Assembly (NCBI GenBank): GCA_964533215.1
Contig: CAZHLJ010000001.1
Span: 1-64,000 of the forward strand
Length of the DNA stretch: 64,000 bases
Origin: Bact-08 sp964533215
GTDB taxonomy: Bacteria; Bacteroidota; Bacteroidia; Bacteroidales; UBA932
Direction: 5' to 3'
Part shown: piece by piece, positions 43,910 through 53,317 of the stretch
How the letters are laid out: each line of letters begins with the position of its first letter
Position numbering within the stretch: position 1 is the stretch's first letter
The notes under the pieces: generated by a model
Told to the model about the DNA's origin: nothing
What the model saw: the letters and a program-made list of their open reading frames with translations, nothing else
Databases searched by the model: none
Made by a program: the position numbers and the translations under genes

Positions 43910-44494
43910 CTAAAAAGATGGTGCATAATGTTTTGGTTCGAGTAATTTAGGTTTTGCCGATTCAATTGACAAAATCAAGTCGTCAATATTATCAACGACC
44001 TTTATTCCATCTTTCCAGTTACTGTTTAAGACTCTCTCCTTTTCAAAATGTTCAAAAAGGCTGAGAAGAGGATCGTAAAATCCTTCCTGATTGAACAGGA
44101 TCACATCTCCGGAATATATACCTAGTCTCTTTAAAGTGAATGTTTCAATTAGCTCTTCCAATGTCCCCAGCCCCCCAGGAAAGGCTACCACGGCATCTGT
44201 GTTTTCCCTGAGCAGCTCTTTCCGTTCACTCATGGAAGATACTATCTCAAAATTTTTGAGGTCGGGGTGGTTGAATTCCAACTCCTTCATAAATTCCGGC
44301 ATAACACCCTCAACATTAGCCCCCACTTCCAGCATGGTACCTATTATCACACCCATCAGACCTTTGCTGCTTCCGCCACATACGATGGTATAATTATGAA
44401 TTGAGGCCGCCTTTGCGAAGCAATGGGCGACCTCTTTATACTTGTCTTCTAGGACATTACTGGACGAACAATAGATACAGATACGTTTACCCAT
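43910..44494 (-). CDS. LOG family (TIGR00730) phosphoribohydrolase
   Basis: A 194-residue Rossmann-fold protein with CGGSSKGLMGVI near residues 39-50 and PGGLGTLEELIET near 105-117, the PGGxGTxxE motif of LOG enzymes. These cleave cytokinin-type nucleoside monophosphates or plain AMP/IMP at the N-glycosidic bond. Length is that of a bacterial type I LOG. It begins 14 bases after the outer-membrane barrel gene. Confidence 0.93.
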   Translation of the reverse strand: MGKRICIYCSSSNVLEDKYKEVAHCFAKAASIHNYTIVCGGSSKGLMGVIIGTMLEVGANVEGVMPEFMKELEFNHPDLKNFEIVSSMSERKELLRENTDAVVAFPGGLGTLEELIETFTLKRLGIYSGDVILFNQEGFYDPLLSLFEHFEKERVLNSNWKDGIKVVDNIDDLILSIESAKPKLLEPKHYAPSF

Positions 44495-44508
44495 TAATTG
44501 ATTTAAAA

Positions 44509-45105
44509 TTAAAACAAAAATGCCACAGATAACTGAAATCCCTGGAGCTTTGCGTTTTTATAGGTATCTGCGTTATCCCAGTTTGCCTTTGCAGATTGAA
44601 GCTTGCCCAAACCCCAGTTATATTTACCCATAATCTGTAATTTCCATATGTCAATTCCGGCACCTAATCCAAGCCCATAGTCGAATCTGTTGATATCATC
44701 CCATGGCTGGTCCTCTAACCTTGCTCCTTTTTGGATTGCATAGGAGATATATGGACTTGCCACAATGAACGGCCTGAATACCAACATATCCACACCTAAT
44801 TCAAAGTTAATGGGAAGTGTGACATAGTCCAACTTCAGAGATTTATCCGCATCCGAACTTTCTCTGGTTTCCACCGTAGAATAAAGCAATTCGGGTTGAA
44901 TCGCCAATCCTATTAGAGGGACCTTGAACTGTAGTGCTACACCAAGCTGATAACCTGTCTGGTTTTTCCAAGTTTCATTAACATTGGAAGAAATATTGGA
45001 CATTGTGGTAAAATTCAGACCACCTTTAACTCCGAACCTAGTCTGCGAAAAAACAGAGGTACTGATCAACAGTAACCCTGCAAAAAGAGCAAGAAATTTT
45101 TTCAT
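44509..45105 (-). CDS. Small PorT-like outer-membrane beta-barrel protein
   Basis: A 198-residue exported protein. Signal peptide LFAGLLLISTSVFSQ is followed by RFGVKGGLNFTTMS, the usual opening of Bacteroidetes porin-like barrels, then alternating amphipathic strands ending GFQLSVAFLF with a terminal Phe. It probably forms an eight-stranded barrel. Role unknown. Same operon as trxA. Confidence 0.85.
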   Translation of the reverse strand: MKKFLALFAGLLLISTSVFSQTRFGVKGGLNFTTMSNISSNVNETWKNQTGYQLGVALQFKVPLIGLAIQPELLYSTVETRESSDADKSLKLDYVTLPINFELGVDMLVFRPFIVASPYISYAIQKGARLEDQPWDDINRFDYGLGLGAGIDIWKLQIMGKYNWGLGKLQSAKANWDNADTYKNAKLQGFQLSVAFLF

Positions 45106-45121
45106 ACCGTAAGGTTTTAAA

Positions 45122-45439
45122 TTACATGAGTGCGTTAATCTTGGCGACTATCGCGGTTTTTGTTGTTGATCCGACTATTTTGTCTTTAAGTTCACCGTTT
45201 TTGAAGAACAGAATGGTCGGAATATTTCTTATACCATATTTTACAGGTACTTCAGAACTAGAATCAACGTCACATTTAGCAATTACAGCTTTACCTTCAT
45301 ATTCTCCTGCCAACTCATCTACAATCGGAGAGATCATACGACAAGGTCCACACCAAGGTGCCCAGAAATCTACAAGTACAGGTTTGTCTGATTTGATAAC
45401 TATTTCGTTAAAGTTTGAATCGTTTACTGCTAATGCCAT
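45122..45439 (-). CDS. trxA: Thioredoxin
   Basis: A 105-residue cytoplasmic thioredoxin with WAPWCGPC (Cys30 and Cys33), cis-Pro in RNIPTILFFKNGE and the family C-terminus. It reduces disulfides in target proteins with thioredoxin reductase. It is first in a minus-strand run of four genes with gaps of 8 to 16 bases. Confidence 0.96.
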   Translation of the reverse strand: MALAVNDSNFNEIVIKSDKPVLVDFWAPWCGPCRMISPIVDELAGEYEGKAVIAKCDVDSSSEVPVKYGIRNIPTILFFKNGELKDKIVGSTTKTAIVAKINALM

Positions 45440-45495
45440 AATTAATAATTTTTATAAGTTTCGACTGCTAAGGTAAAATGATTTTTTTAAAAAAC

Positions 45496-46695
45496 CTATA
45501 ATTTACACATCAAACCCGCCAGTCCTCCCTCAGCAGTCTCCTTGTAAATATAAGGCAAATCATGTCCTGTACGCTTCATTGCTTCAACTACAGTATCGAA
45601 TGAAACCAAGTGCTTTCCGTCAGAAAGAAGGGCATAAATATTGGCATCCACAGCTCTGGTTGCACCAAAAGCATTCCTCTCAATGCAAGGTATCTGGACA
45701 AGACCGCAGACAGGATCACAAGTCAGTCCCAGAAAGTGCTCAATTCCTATTGAAGCTGCATATTCCACCTGCGCAGGAGTTCCTCCGAAAAGTTGGACCG
45801 CGGCACCGGCTGCCATTGCACAAGCGGTTCCCACCTCTCCCTGGCAACCTACCTCTGCACCTGAAATGGATGCATTTGTCTTGACAATATTACCAATAAG
45901 TCCGGCGGTAGCAATTGCCCTCAGGATGCGCTTATCGGTAAAGCCGTAGAACTCCCTGTTTAGATATAAAACCCCGGGCAAGACTCCAGATGAGCCACAA
46001 GTAGGAGCTGTGACAACAATTCCTCCGGAAGCATTCTCCTCTGCAACAGCAAGGGCAAACGAAAAGGTCATTGATCTCCTTTGCATTGATCCCTGGTAGC
46101 TTTTTGCCTTAATATGAAATGCTGCTGCTTTTCTAGCCAATTTAAGCCCACCGGGTAATACACCCTCTGTCTCCAACCCTCTCTCAACAGAACCCTTCAT
46201 GGCATTCCAAACCTCCTCAAGATAATCCCAAGTATCCTTATCTTCATGAATATCCACATACTCCCAGAAAGATCTTCCGTTTGCCTGACACCACTCAAGG
46301 ATATCCTTCATTTTAGTGTGCGGATATATATCTTTTGTAGTCTTTCTCTTGCCATCATCGCTCAAGTCTCCTCCTCCTATGCTGAATGTTGTCCATTCAC
46401 CCAACTTGTTTTCTGATGAGTCGAATGATTCAAGACACATGCCGTTGGGATGCTGAGGGAGGAAGATCTCCGGTTTCCAGATAATCTTTGTCCTCCCTTC
46501 TCCCAATATGTCTGTGAAAGCAATATCCGTCATATGCCCCGCCCCGGTCGCAGCAAGGCTTCCATAGAGTGTAACAATGAAAGATGAGGCATCGGGATAC
46601 CTTTGCAGAAATTGCCTGGCCGCCAAAGATGGAGCCATAGTATGACTACTGGATGGGCCTCTGCCAATTTTAAAGATTTCTTTTATACTTTCCAT
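45496..46695 (-). CDS. sdaA: L-serine ammonia-lyase (iron-sulfur type)
   Basis: L-serine dehydratase turns serine into pyruvate and ammonia with an oxygen-labile [4Fe-4S] cluster. The 399-residue single-chain form has both domains: the beta domain at the N-terminus (GRGPSSSHTMAPSLAA) and the alpha domain (APTCGSSGVLPGVL; GLTCDPVCGLVQIPC with cluster Cys residues). Length is rather short for a single chain but complete. The -7 box lies only six bases before the start codon. Confidence 0.94.
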   Translation of the reverse strand: MESIKEIFKIGRGPSSSHTMAPSLAARQFLQRYPDASSFIVTLYGSLAATGAGHMTDIAFTDILGEGRTKIIWKPEIFLPQHPNGMCLESFDSSENKLGEWTTFSIGGGDLSDDGKRKTTKDIYPHTKMKDILEWCQANGRSFWEYVDIHEDKDTWDYLEEVWNAMKGSVERGLETEGVLPGGLKLARKAAAFHIKAKSYQGSMQRRSMTFSFALAVAEENASGGIVVTAPTCGSSGVLPGVLYLNREFYGFTDKRILRAIATAGLIGNIVKTNASISGAEVGCQGEVGTACAMAAGAAVQLFGGTPAQVEYAASIGIEHFLGLTCDPVCGLVQIPCIERNAFGATRAVDANIYALLSDGKHLVSFDTVVEAMKRTGHDLPYIYKETAEGGLAGLMCKL

Positions 46696-46701
46696 ATTCT
46701 A

Positions 46702-46709
46702 CAAAGGTA
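46702..46709 (-). promoter_or_regulatory. -7 box (TACCTTTG) of the serine dehydratase gene
   Basis: A full TAnnTTTG match on the minus strand whose last base is only six bases before the ATG. The transcript would have almost no leader. Confidence 0.5.
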
Positions 46710-46730
46710 CACCTAAATTTTGTATCCTAC

Positions 46731-47024
46731 TTAAACTGCAGACTCTGCATCCCATACAAAAGCCCTTAATCCCTGCTTTTCAGCGGATGAGTTCAAGGCT
46801 TTAAGTTCCTTAATCAAGGATGGAACTTTTACCTCCTCAACTATTGCCATGGTAGCCACATTTGTCGATGGCCACGCATGAGATGAGTAGTGAGGCTCCC
46901 CTTTTTCAGATCCTCTTCCATGAACATTTTCCCATTTAGTGTATCCTCTTATGCTGCATTTGTCCAGAATCTCAAGCACGTTTACACTGTGCGCCTGATT
47001 GTATATTATCATCACTGCTTTCAT
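46731..47024 (-). CDS. PII-like small protein at the end of the efflux operon
   Basis: A 97-residue protein with a ferredoxin-like beta-alpha-beta pattern: MKAVMIIYNQAHSVNVLEILD, then a loop GRGSEKGEPHYSSHAWPSTN resembling the T-loop of PII proteins, and VATMAIVEEVKVPSLIKELKAL. PII-like proteins bind small ligands and regulate transporters; relatives occur with cation and metal efflux pumps. It starts six bases after the RND gene. It may sense a ligand of the pump. Family membership is by pattern only. Confidence 0.65.
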   Translation of the reverse strand: MKAVMIIYNQAHSVNVLEILDKCSIRGYTKWENVHGRGSEKGEPHYSSHAWPSTNVATMAIVEEVKVPSLIKELKALNSSAEKQGLRAFVWDAESAV

Positions 47025-47030
47025 AAGGTT

Positions 47031-50000
47031 CTATTTATTAGTGTGTTTTGCATATAATTTAGCATGAGTCTTTCTCTTTTTCTTTATATCTCCTATATGG
47101 AAAGAGGTGTAGATTGTAGGTATGACAATCAATGTCAGGATAGTAGAAATTGTAAGACCACCAATGATTGATATACCCATTGGCTGCCATATTTCTGAAC
47201 CTTCACCAATACCCATTGCCATAGGTACCATACCAAGTATTGTTGCCACAGTTGTCATCAATACTGGCCTCAGACGTGACTTGCCACCACTGATAACAGC
47301 CTTTCTGACACTTGCGCCCCTCTGTTTGTTAAGGTTAATGTAGTCAATAAGTACAATACCATTCTTAACCACGATACCTACAAGCATTACAGCTCCTATC
47401 AGGGCTATAAGGCTAAGGGAGGTCCCTGTAAGCCAAAGTGCAAGAAATACTCCGGTAAAGGCAAATGGAAGAGAGAACATTATTATGAACGGATCCCTGA
47501 AAGATTCAAACTGGGCTGCCATTACAATGTATACCAACATTACCACAAGCAGCAGCAAAGTGAACATACTTTGGAAGGAATCCTTTTGTTCTTCAACTGA
47601 GCCGGACATTTCTACAGTGATAAGCGGTGGAAGGGAGATCTTGGCTATCCCGGCATTTACGTCATCCGCTATATCTCCCAAAGCTCTTTTATATACCAAG
47701 CCTGTGACTTTTATCACCCTCTCTCTGTCGAGATGCTCAATTGAAGGTGGAGCAAAATTCTCCACAACATCTCCAACCTCAGATAACCTCACACCTTTTC
47801 CTTGACTATTGAAAATTACTATCTCATTGATATCGTCAATTTCTGTTCTGTTTGCCAGTGAGTTTTTAACCACAATATCATACTCCTCTCCATCTTCCCT
47901 GAACTCAGTATTGATGAGACCGTTTATTCTGTTCCTGACAACAGTAGCAGCGCCTGCCATTGTAAGACCATTCATTGCCAGCTTTTCTCTGTCAAAAACA
48001 ACTTGCAACTGAGGTGTATAGTCATCCCTGCTAAGCTTTACATCTCTAAGTCCCTCTGTTTTCTTCATTATTTCTGACACTTGCCTTGCAACAGAATCGG
48101 CATTGTTCATATCATATCCCAGAACATCCACTTCAAGTGTTGTTCCACCTGACCCCATGCTCATGCCCGATCCGCCAGGTATTACCTCATAACGGTATAA
48201 CTCTGGAATTGCAGCAAGGTCCTTTCTTATCTCATCGGAGATTTCAAAGATATCCCTTTTCCTGTCTGTAGAATTTGACAGTCGTAAAGTGTAGCTGATA
48301 AGGTGTGTTCCGGAACTTCTCATAGACATGAAAATATTGGAACCATCCGACTGCCCCATTGACGACTGGATAATCTCAGCTTCCGGGTATTTCTTCTTCC
48401 ACAAATTATAAAGTTGAGTATTTAGCTCCCTTGACTCTTCAACCCTTGTTCCGACAGGAAGTTCTACAGTAACAGCAATCTGAGCATTATCCGAAGATGG
48501 GAAGAAGTCAGTACCAACCATTTTAAGCAGCAGGAGACTGCTCACAAAAAGGGCAAATGCACCGACCAGTACCATTATCCTATTACGGAGGGCCCAAGTA
48601 AGGAAAGAGGCATATCCCCTGTCTAGTCCATCAAGAGCCCTCTCTATAGGACCATAAACAAGTTTGAAGGCTTTTGATTTTTCCGTCTCCTTGGTAAGCA
48701 TCTTTGAAGCAAGCATAGGTGTAAGACTAAGCGCAACAAAGGCCGAGACAGATATGATAATCGTAACCATCCATCCTAGCTGCTTGAACATTATACCAGC
48801 AAGACCGGTAACCATTGTAAGAGGGAAGAATACTGCGATGATTGTCAAGGTAGAAGCGATGATTGCAACTGCAACCTCATTAGTGGCATAGATAGCTGCA
48901 TCTCTTGGCTTGCTCCCTCTCTCTATGTGCGTAGTTATATTCTCGAGTACCACAATGGCATCGTCCACCACCATACCGATAGCAATTGACAGCGAACTCA
49001 ATGATATAATATTAAGAGTATTACCTGTCACCATCAAATATATGAACGCAGCAATAAGCGAAATAGGGATGGTAAGGATAATTATAAATGTAGCCCTGAA
49101 CCTACCAAGGAAAAGCAAAACCACAAACATTACAAAGATACCTGCAAGGATAACTGTCTCGCTCAAAGAACCGATACTGTCGTTGATAAATGTAGATGTA
49201 TCCAGAACAACTTCGAGTTTCACTCCCGGAGGAAGGTCGGCCTTGATTTCAGGAAGAGCTTCGTTTATCCTTTTGGCAATATCAACGACATTTGATCCGG
49301 ACTGCTTCTGTACAATTACACTGGCTCCCCTGACTCCGTTTGTATAAACCTCTGTCGATCTCTCTTTAAGTGTATCTTTTACTGTCGCTACATCCTTTAT
49401 ATAGATATTTCTCCCTTGGTGGCTGCCAATTATCATATTGTTGATCTGGTCACTCTCCTTTATCTCGCCATCTATTCTCACAGAATAGGTATTAGATCCG
49501 ACATCTATGCTACCAGCCGGCACATTGCTGTTTCCACTCGCCAGCAAGGCAGAAATCTGCTCGCCTGTGATTCCGTAAGCCTCCATCTTCTTCGGATCTG
49601 TAAGAATCTGTATTTCTCTCTCAGGCGCACCGGAGATAGAAGTTGAGGCAACACCGTCTATTCTGTTGATTGGGTTTGCAACCTTCTCGTCAAGAATCTT
49701 ATAAAGCCCCTGTGCATCATTTGAAGAGGTGGCCGAGAGAAACATCACAGGCATCATGTCTGTGCTGAATTTGAATACGGTAGGATTCTCTACATCTTCG
49801 GGCAGATAACTCTTTTGCATATCGATGACCGAACGGATGTCATTTACAGCTTCATCCATATTGGTCCCATACTCAAACTCTATTGTTATCAGAGAGACAT
49901 TATCCTTAGAGACCGAAGATATCTTCTTCAGGTCGGACACTGTACTCAACGCCCTCTCAAGCTTTTTAGTCACATTTGTCTCAATATCTGCTGCACTTGC

Positions 50001-50159
50001 TCCTGCATATGTCGTCATCACAGTTGCCTGGTTCAACTCAATTTCAGGGTAAAGGTCAACCGACAGTTTTGAGAATGAAAATAGACCCAGCACTACAATA
50101 GCCACAAATATCAGGGCTGTTGTAACCGGTTTATTTACTGCACTTTCGTATAATTTCAT
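47031..50159 (-). CDS. RND family efflux transporter permease
   Basis: A 1042-residue proton-driven inner-membrane pump of the HAE-1 (AcrB-like) type. N-terminal helix MKLYESAVNKPVTTALIFVAIVVLG, two large periplasmic domains, and twelve helices in total. The relay region GMVVDDAIVVLENI has the two adjacent Asp residues of helix 4, and GIVVKNGIVLIDYIN is the helix 10 equivalent with Lys. This Asp-Asp/Lys set suits drug or organic-compound export, not copper. It is third in the TetR-TolC-MFP-RND-PII-like operon. Confidence 0.95.
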   Translation of the reverse strand: MKLYESAVNKPVTTALIFVAIVVLGLFSFSKLSVDLYPEIELNQATVMTTYAGASAADIETNVTKKLERALSTVSDLKKISSVSKDNVSLITIEFEYGTNMDEAVNDIRSVIDMQKSYLPEDVENPTVFKFSTDMMPVMFLSATSSNDAQGLYKILDEKVANPINRIDGVASTSISGAPEREIQILTDPKKMEAYGITGEQISALLASGNSNVPAGSIDVGSNTYSVRIDGEIKESDQINNMIIGSHQGRNIYIKDVATVKDTLKERSTEVYTNGVRGASVIVQKQSGSNVVDIAKRINEALPEIKADLPPGVKLEVVLDTSTFINDSIGSLSETVILAGIFVMFVVLLFLGRFRATFIIILTIPISLIAAFIYLMVTGNTLNIISLSSLSIAIGMVVDDAIVVLENITTHIERGSKPRDAAIYATNEVAVAIIASTLTIIAVFFPLTMVTGLAGIMFKQLGWMVTIIISVSAFVALSLTPMLASKMLTKETEKSKAFKLVYGPIERALDGLDRGYASFLTWALRNRIMVLVGAFALFVSSLLLLKMVGTDFFPSSDNAQIAVTVELPVGTRVEESRELNTQLYNLWKKKYPEAEIIQSSMGQSDGSNIFMSMRSSGTHLISYTLRLSNSTDRKRDIFEISDEIRKDLAAIPELYRYEVIPGGSGMSMGSGGTTLEVDVLGYDMNNADSVARQVSEIMKKTEGLRDVKLSRDDYTPQLQVVFDREKLAMNGLTMAGAATVVRNRINGLINTEFREDGEEYDIVVKNSLANRTEIDDINEIVIFNSQGKGVRLSEVGDVVENFAPPSIEHLDRERVIKVTGLVYKRALGDIADDVNAGIAKISLPPLITVEMSGSVEEQKDSFQSMFTLLLLVVMLVYIVMAAQFESFRDPFIIMFSLPFAFTGVFLALWLTGTSLSLIALIGAVMLVGIVVKNGIVLIDYINLNKQRGASVRKAVISGGKSRLRPVLMTTVATILGMVPMAMGIGEGSEIWQPMGISIIGGLTISTILTLIVIPTIYTSFHIGDIKKKRKTHAKLYAKHTNK

Positions 50160-50171
50160 AAAATATATCTT

Positions 50172-51203
50172 TTATTTTGACTCCTCTGCACCAGAATCAG
50201 CAATTTTTACTTTTGTCTGGTCGCTAAGCCTTGACAAACCTGCAACTACTACTTTTTGTCCTGGTTCCAGTCCACTTATAATTTCATATATGGAGCCTGC
50301 TTTCTTACCCACCTCTACTTTGGTATAGGTTACAACATCTCCGTTAAGAACATACACATATCTCTCGTTTGTTCCTGTCTGCTTTATAACAGCCTTGTCG
50401 GGCACGACAACCCTCTCTTTTGTTCCGAAATCAACAGTTGCTCTTGCGAACATCCCCGGACGGAGTTCGGAATTTCCATTGGAGATACTGACCTGAGCCT
50501 GGAATGTACGTGTAGAAGGATCTATAGTCGGGTAAATAAGGCTAACCTTCCCAGGATATTTTTTATCTCCGTAAACATCAACCATTATCTGTACAGGAGT
50601 ACCAACTTTAACCTTAGGGAAAAACTCTTCAGAAATATTGATCAGAATCTTTACCGGCTGAATCTGCATTACAACCAGGATAGGCATCCCGGTGGCAAGG
50701 TCTCCGTTGTCAAAATTACGAGCTGTCACTACACCATTGATAGGAGATAAAAGTTTTGTGTTGTTGGCAAGGTTGGCGATGTTTGTCTCTGCAACCTGAA
50801 CCTGAGTCTTCATCTGATCATACTGCTGTTGGGCAACACCTCCGGCTTTATAAAGAGCTTCAATACGTGAGAGATCCAACTTAAGATTATCCAGTTGTGT
50901 CTTTGCCTGAGAATAGTTTACCCCCTCCATTTGGACAAGAAGCTGACCTTTGTGGACCCTGCTTCCCACCTCTACATATATTTTCTCCACTCTCTGAGCG
51001 GCAGCACTTGATATATTATTTTTTACAAACGGTTCGATATTACCTGAAAATTCTGCTCTTTGAGGTACCATTTGTTTGGTCGCCTCTGCAACTTTTACTG
51101 AAACAGCCTCTGTAGCTGATTGTGCCGATTCCTTTTTTTTGTCCGAAGAGCAAGCTCCTAAAAGCATAATACTCAAAGTCAATAGAATTGTGATTTTTTT
51201 CAT
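50172..51203 (-). CDS. RND efflux periplasmic adaptor (membrane fusion protein)
   Basis: A 343-residue lipoprotein adaptor with lipobox LLGAC (Cys18), a barrel-sandwich hybrid (KIYVEVGSRVHKGQLLVQME), a short helical hairpin near residues 95-140, a beta-barrel (VNGVVTARNFDNGDLATG; PGMFARATVDFG) and a membrane-proximal domain. It bridges the pump and the TolC channel. It lies 12 bases before the RND gene and 11 after the TolC gene. Confidence 0.94.
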   Translation of the reverse strand: MKKITILLTLSIMLLGACSSDKKKESAQSATEAVSVKVAEATKQMVPQRAEFSGNIEPFVKNNISSAAAQRVEKIYVEVGSRVHKGQLLVQMEGVNYSQAKTQLDNLKLDLSRIEALYKAGGVAQQQYDQMKTQVQVAETNIANLANNTKLLSPINGVVTARNFDNGDLATGMPILVVMQIQPVKILINISEEFFPKVKVGTPVQIMVDVYGDKKYPGKVSLIYPTIDPSTRTFQAQVSISNGNSELRPGMFARATVDFGTKERVVVPDKAVIKQTGTNERYVYVLNGDVVTYTKVEVGKKAGSIYEIISGLEPGQKVVVAGLSRLSDQTKVKIADSGAEESK

Positions 51204-51214
51204 ATTGTCTAACT

Positions 51215-52573
51215 TTATTGTTTACTAATGTTTTCTACACCCAACACCATCTCAAATTCATTTTTGGCTTTGAGAAAATTATATAGTGTCTGGTTTAAAT
51301 TTAATCGTGAGGTAGTAAGTGCCACTTCAGTATCATTCAGTTCTAAAACTGTCCCGACTCCTGTATTATATCTCACCTTTGCTATCTCATATCCTTTGGT
51401 TGCCTGTTTGACAGCCTCTTTATCTGATTCAAGCTGAATTTTAGCTCTTTCCATTTCGTTTACAGAGTTTTGAGCAGAAAGGCTCAGACTCTCCTTCAAA
51501 AGGTCTCTCTGGTACTCCAGTTTCTTTATCCCCACTTTTGTCTGTTTTTCTTTAAGTGAAATGGAGAACTTGTTGAAAATCGGAACCTGCAGTTGGAACC
51601 CCACAGAAAGCGAATTTGCCCATATATTGTTTAATGTAAACTCGTTACTTTGCATCTGCATGGAATGTGAGGCAAAACCGGCAAGAGAAGGCAACCTCTG
51701 TGACCTGATGATTTCAAAGCTCTTATTCATCTTTTCCAACTGGATGTTCATGGTTTTGAGGCTACTGTTCATATCAAAGTCGAAGGCACTTTCATTTTTG
51801 TAATTATTGATCTCCTGTTCAAATTCTGCAAAGTCGCCTACTACCTCCACCGGAGTATCCATACTCAGAGAGAGCAGGATTTTCAGTTGCATCTTCGCCA
51901 GCTCCATACCGTTTTTAACCTGGGTCAATGTTGGCATTATATTTCTTGCCGCAACCTCTGAACGGATCTTGTCATATTCACTGGCCAGCCCTTTCTCATA
52001 CTTGTTTTTAATGTTACCCGCACTTTCCATCGCATTTTTGTAACTCTGTTCCAAAACAGAAAGGGACTCTTCGGTCATTACAATTCCATAAAAGCTGTTC
52101 TTTACCTGCTTTATAAGATCCAGCTTTGTGCTTCTGGCAGATTCAAGTGCCGATTTTATCTCCAGCTCCGACAATTGAATGTTTTTATACAATGCAAAAG
52201 AGAATAATGGAACTGAGAGAGATCCTGCAACTGTATAGGCATGTGTGGAACCAACTTCCATTTTCCCTCCGGGGAAAAAGTCAGAGAAGAATACCGGTTT
52301 CTTTATATTGTTTACATACTGCACATTCCAGTTCAACGACGGTAATAAGGCATTCCAGTTCTCTTGTTTAAGATAATCAACTCTCTCCAGCTCAGCATCA
52401 GCAATTTTCACATTCAGATTGTCGCTCAATGCAATTTCCAATGCCTGTTCTATAGTCAGACGCAGAGTATCCTTGGGCTGACTCATTGCCTGTGCTCCGA
52501 GAAAGTTGGCAAAAAGAAGCATGGCAGCCATAGAGGCTGCTGCTTTTTGTTTAATTAATTTTCTCCTGATCAT
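51215..52573 (-). CDS. TolC family outer-membrane efflux channel
   Basis: A 452-residue exported channel. Signal peptide near 14-28, then two repeats of the outer-membrane efflux pattern (LTIEQALEIALSDNLNVKIADAE and later YEIAKVRYNTGVGTVLELNDTEVAL) with long helices that form the periplasmic tunnel. It is the exit duct for the RND pump. Length is typical. One base separates it from the TetR gene. Confidence 0.94.
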   Translation of the reverse strand: MIRRKLIKQKAAASMAAMLLFANFLGAQAMSQPKDTLRLTIEQALEIALSDNLNVKIADAELERVDYLKQENWNALLPSLNWNVQYVNNIKKPVFFSDFFPGGKMEVGSTHAYTVAGSLSVPLFSFALYKNIQLSELEIKSALESARSTKLDLIKQVKNSFYGIVMTEESLSVLEQSYKNAMESAGNIKNKYEKGLASEYDKIRSEVAARNIMPTLTQVKNGMELAKMQLKILLSLSMDTPVEVVGDFAEFEQEINNYKNESAFDFDMNSSLKTMNIQLEKMNKSFEIIRSQRLPSLAGFASHSMQMQSNEFTLNNIWANSLSVGFQLQVPIFNKFSISLKEKQTKVGIKKLEYQRDLLKESLSLSAQNSVNEMERAKIQLESDKEAVKQATKGYEIAKVRYNTGVGTVLELNDTEVALTTSRLNLNQTLYNFLKAKNEFEMVLGVENISKQ

Positions 52574-52574
52574 T

Positions 52575-53189
52575 TTAGTTTATTTTTAAATATTCATCCA
52601 TCATTTTAATTCCTTTTTCTGTGGAAATCCCTCTGAAAAAGTATAGCAACGTCTCCTTGAAGAGCTGCTTTCTTGAGATATTCTCAAGAGAGAAAATCTC
52701 TTTATCTCCAATTATATTGGAAATCTCCATTATCATTCTTGATGTAATAGTCTTATCTATATTATTAAGTATTATACCTTCATCCTGTCCTCTTTGTAGA
52801 AATCTTATAATATTATCCTTGTGAAAATCGGAAAAGCGTATAATAAGCTTTTGGTAAATTTCGGGATAGAACTTTTTTAGTTCTGCAAAAAAATTGATTC
52901 TCAAATTAATACTCAGCTCTGCCTGGTTTTCATGAACCTTGATTATCACGTCAAAAATATCCCCTGTCTCTTTAAGCACGGAATCAATATTGCACTTCAT
53001 TTTGGCACTTGTATACAGGATACACTCTTCCAACAGTGTAGACTTGTCACTGAAAAGTTCATATAGTGTCCTTTTTGAAATCCCATTCTCAACTGCAATT
53101 TCGTCCATTGTGACAGACTTACATCCACGATTGAGGAACATCTCCATGGAATTTTCAATAATTCGCTCTTTAATATTCATCATCACCAT
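52575..53189 (-). CDS. TetR/AcrR family transcription regulator
   Basis: A 204-residue repressor-type protein. The N-terminal HTH reads MFLNRGCKSVTMDEIAVENGISKRTLYELFSDKSTLLEE, the classic TetR DNA-binding region, followed by a helical ligand domain. It heads the efflux operon and probably represses it until a ligand binds. The start could also be the ATG three codons further in (MNIKERI), which is a more usual N-terminus. Confidence 0.93.
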   Translation of the reverse strand: MVMMNIKERIIENSMEMFLNRGCKSVTMDEIAVENGISKRTLYELFSDKSTLLEECILYTSAKMKCNIDSVLKETGDIFDVIIKVHENQAELSINLRINFFAELKKFYPEIYQKLIIRFSDFHKDNIIRFLQRGQDEGIILNNIDKTITSRMIMEISNIIGDKEIFSLENISRKQLFKETLLYFFRGISTEKGIKMMDEYLKIN

Positions 53190-53274
53190 AATTTATGGGT
53201 TCAAAAGTAAACAAGAAAACTTAAAAAACAAAAATAGTTTTTATATTTTTCATACTCTTTTGCCATATACTTGC

Positions 53275-53282
53275 TAACTTTG
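53275..53282 (+). promoter_or_regulatory. -7 box (TAACTTTG) of kbl
   Basis: A full TAnnTTTG match 35 bases before the kbl start. A TTTTG lies 12 bases upstream, too close for a standard -33, so only the -7 box is credible. Confidence 0.5.
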
Positions 53283-53317
53283 CAATACAACATATATGCT
53301 AACTAATAAATATTGAT

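Noticed and set aside
50256..50750. 164-codon plus-strand frame opposite the efflux adaptor gene
   Set aside because: Antisense shadow of a clearly recognised gene; the translation matches nothing.
51314..51332. GTGCCACTTCA match to the arm of palindromic element 2 inside the TolC gene
   Set aside because: The bases are explained by TolC codons (TEVALTT), there is no second arm or loop motif, so it is taken as coincidence.
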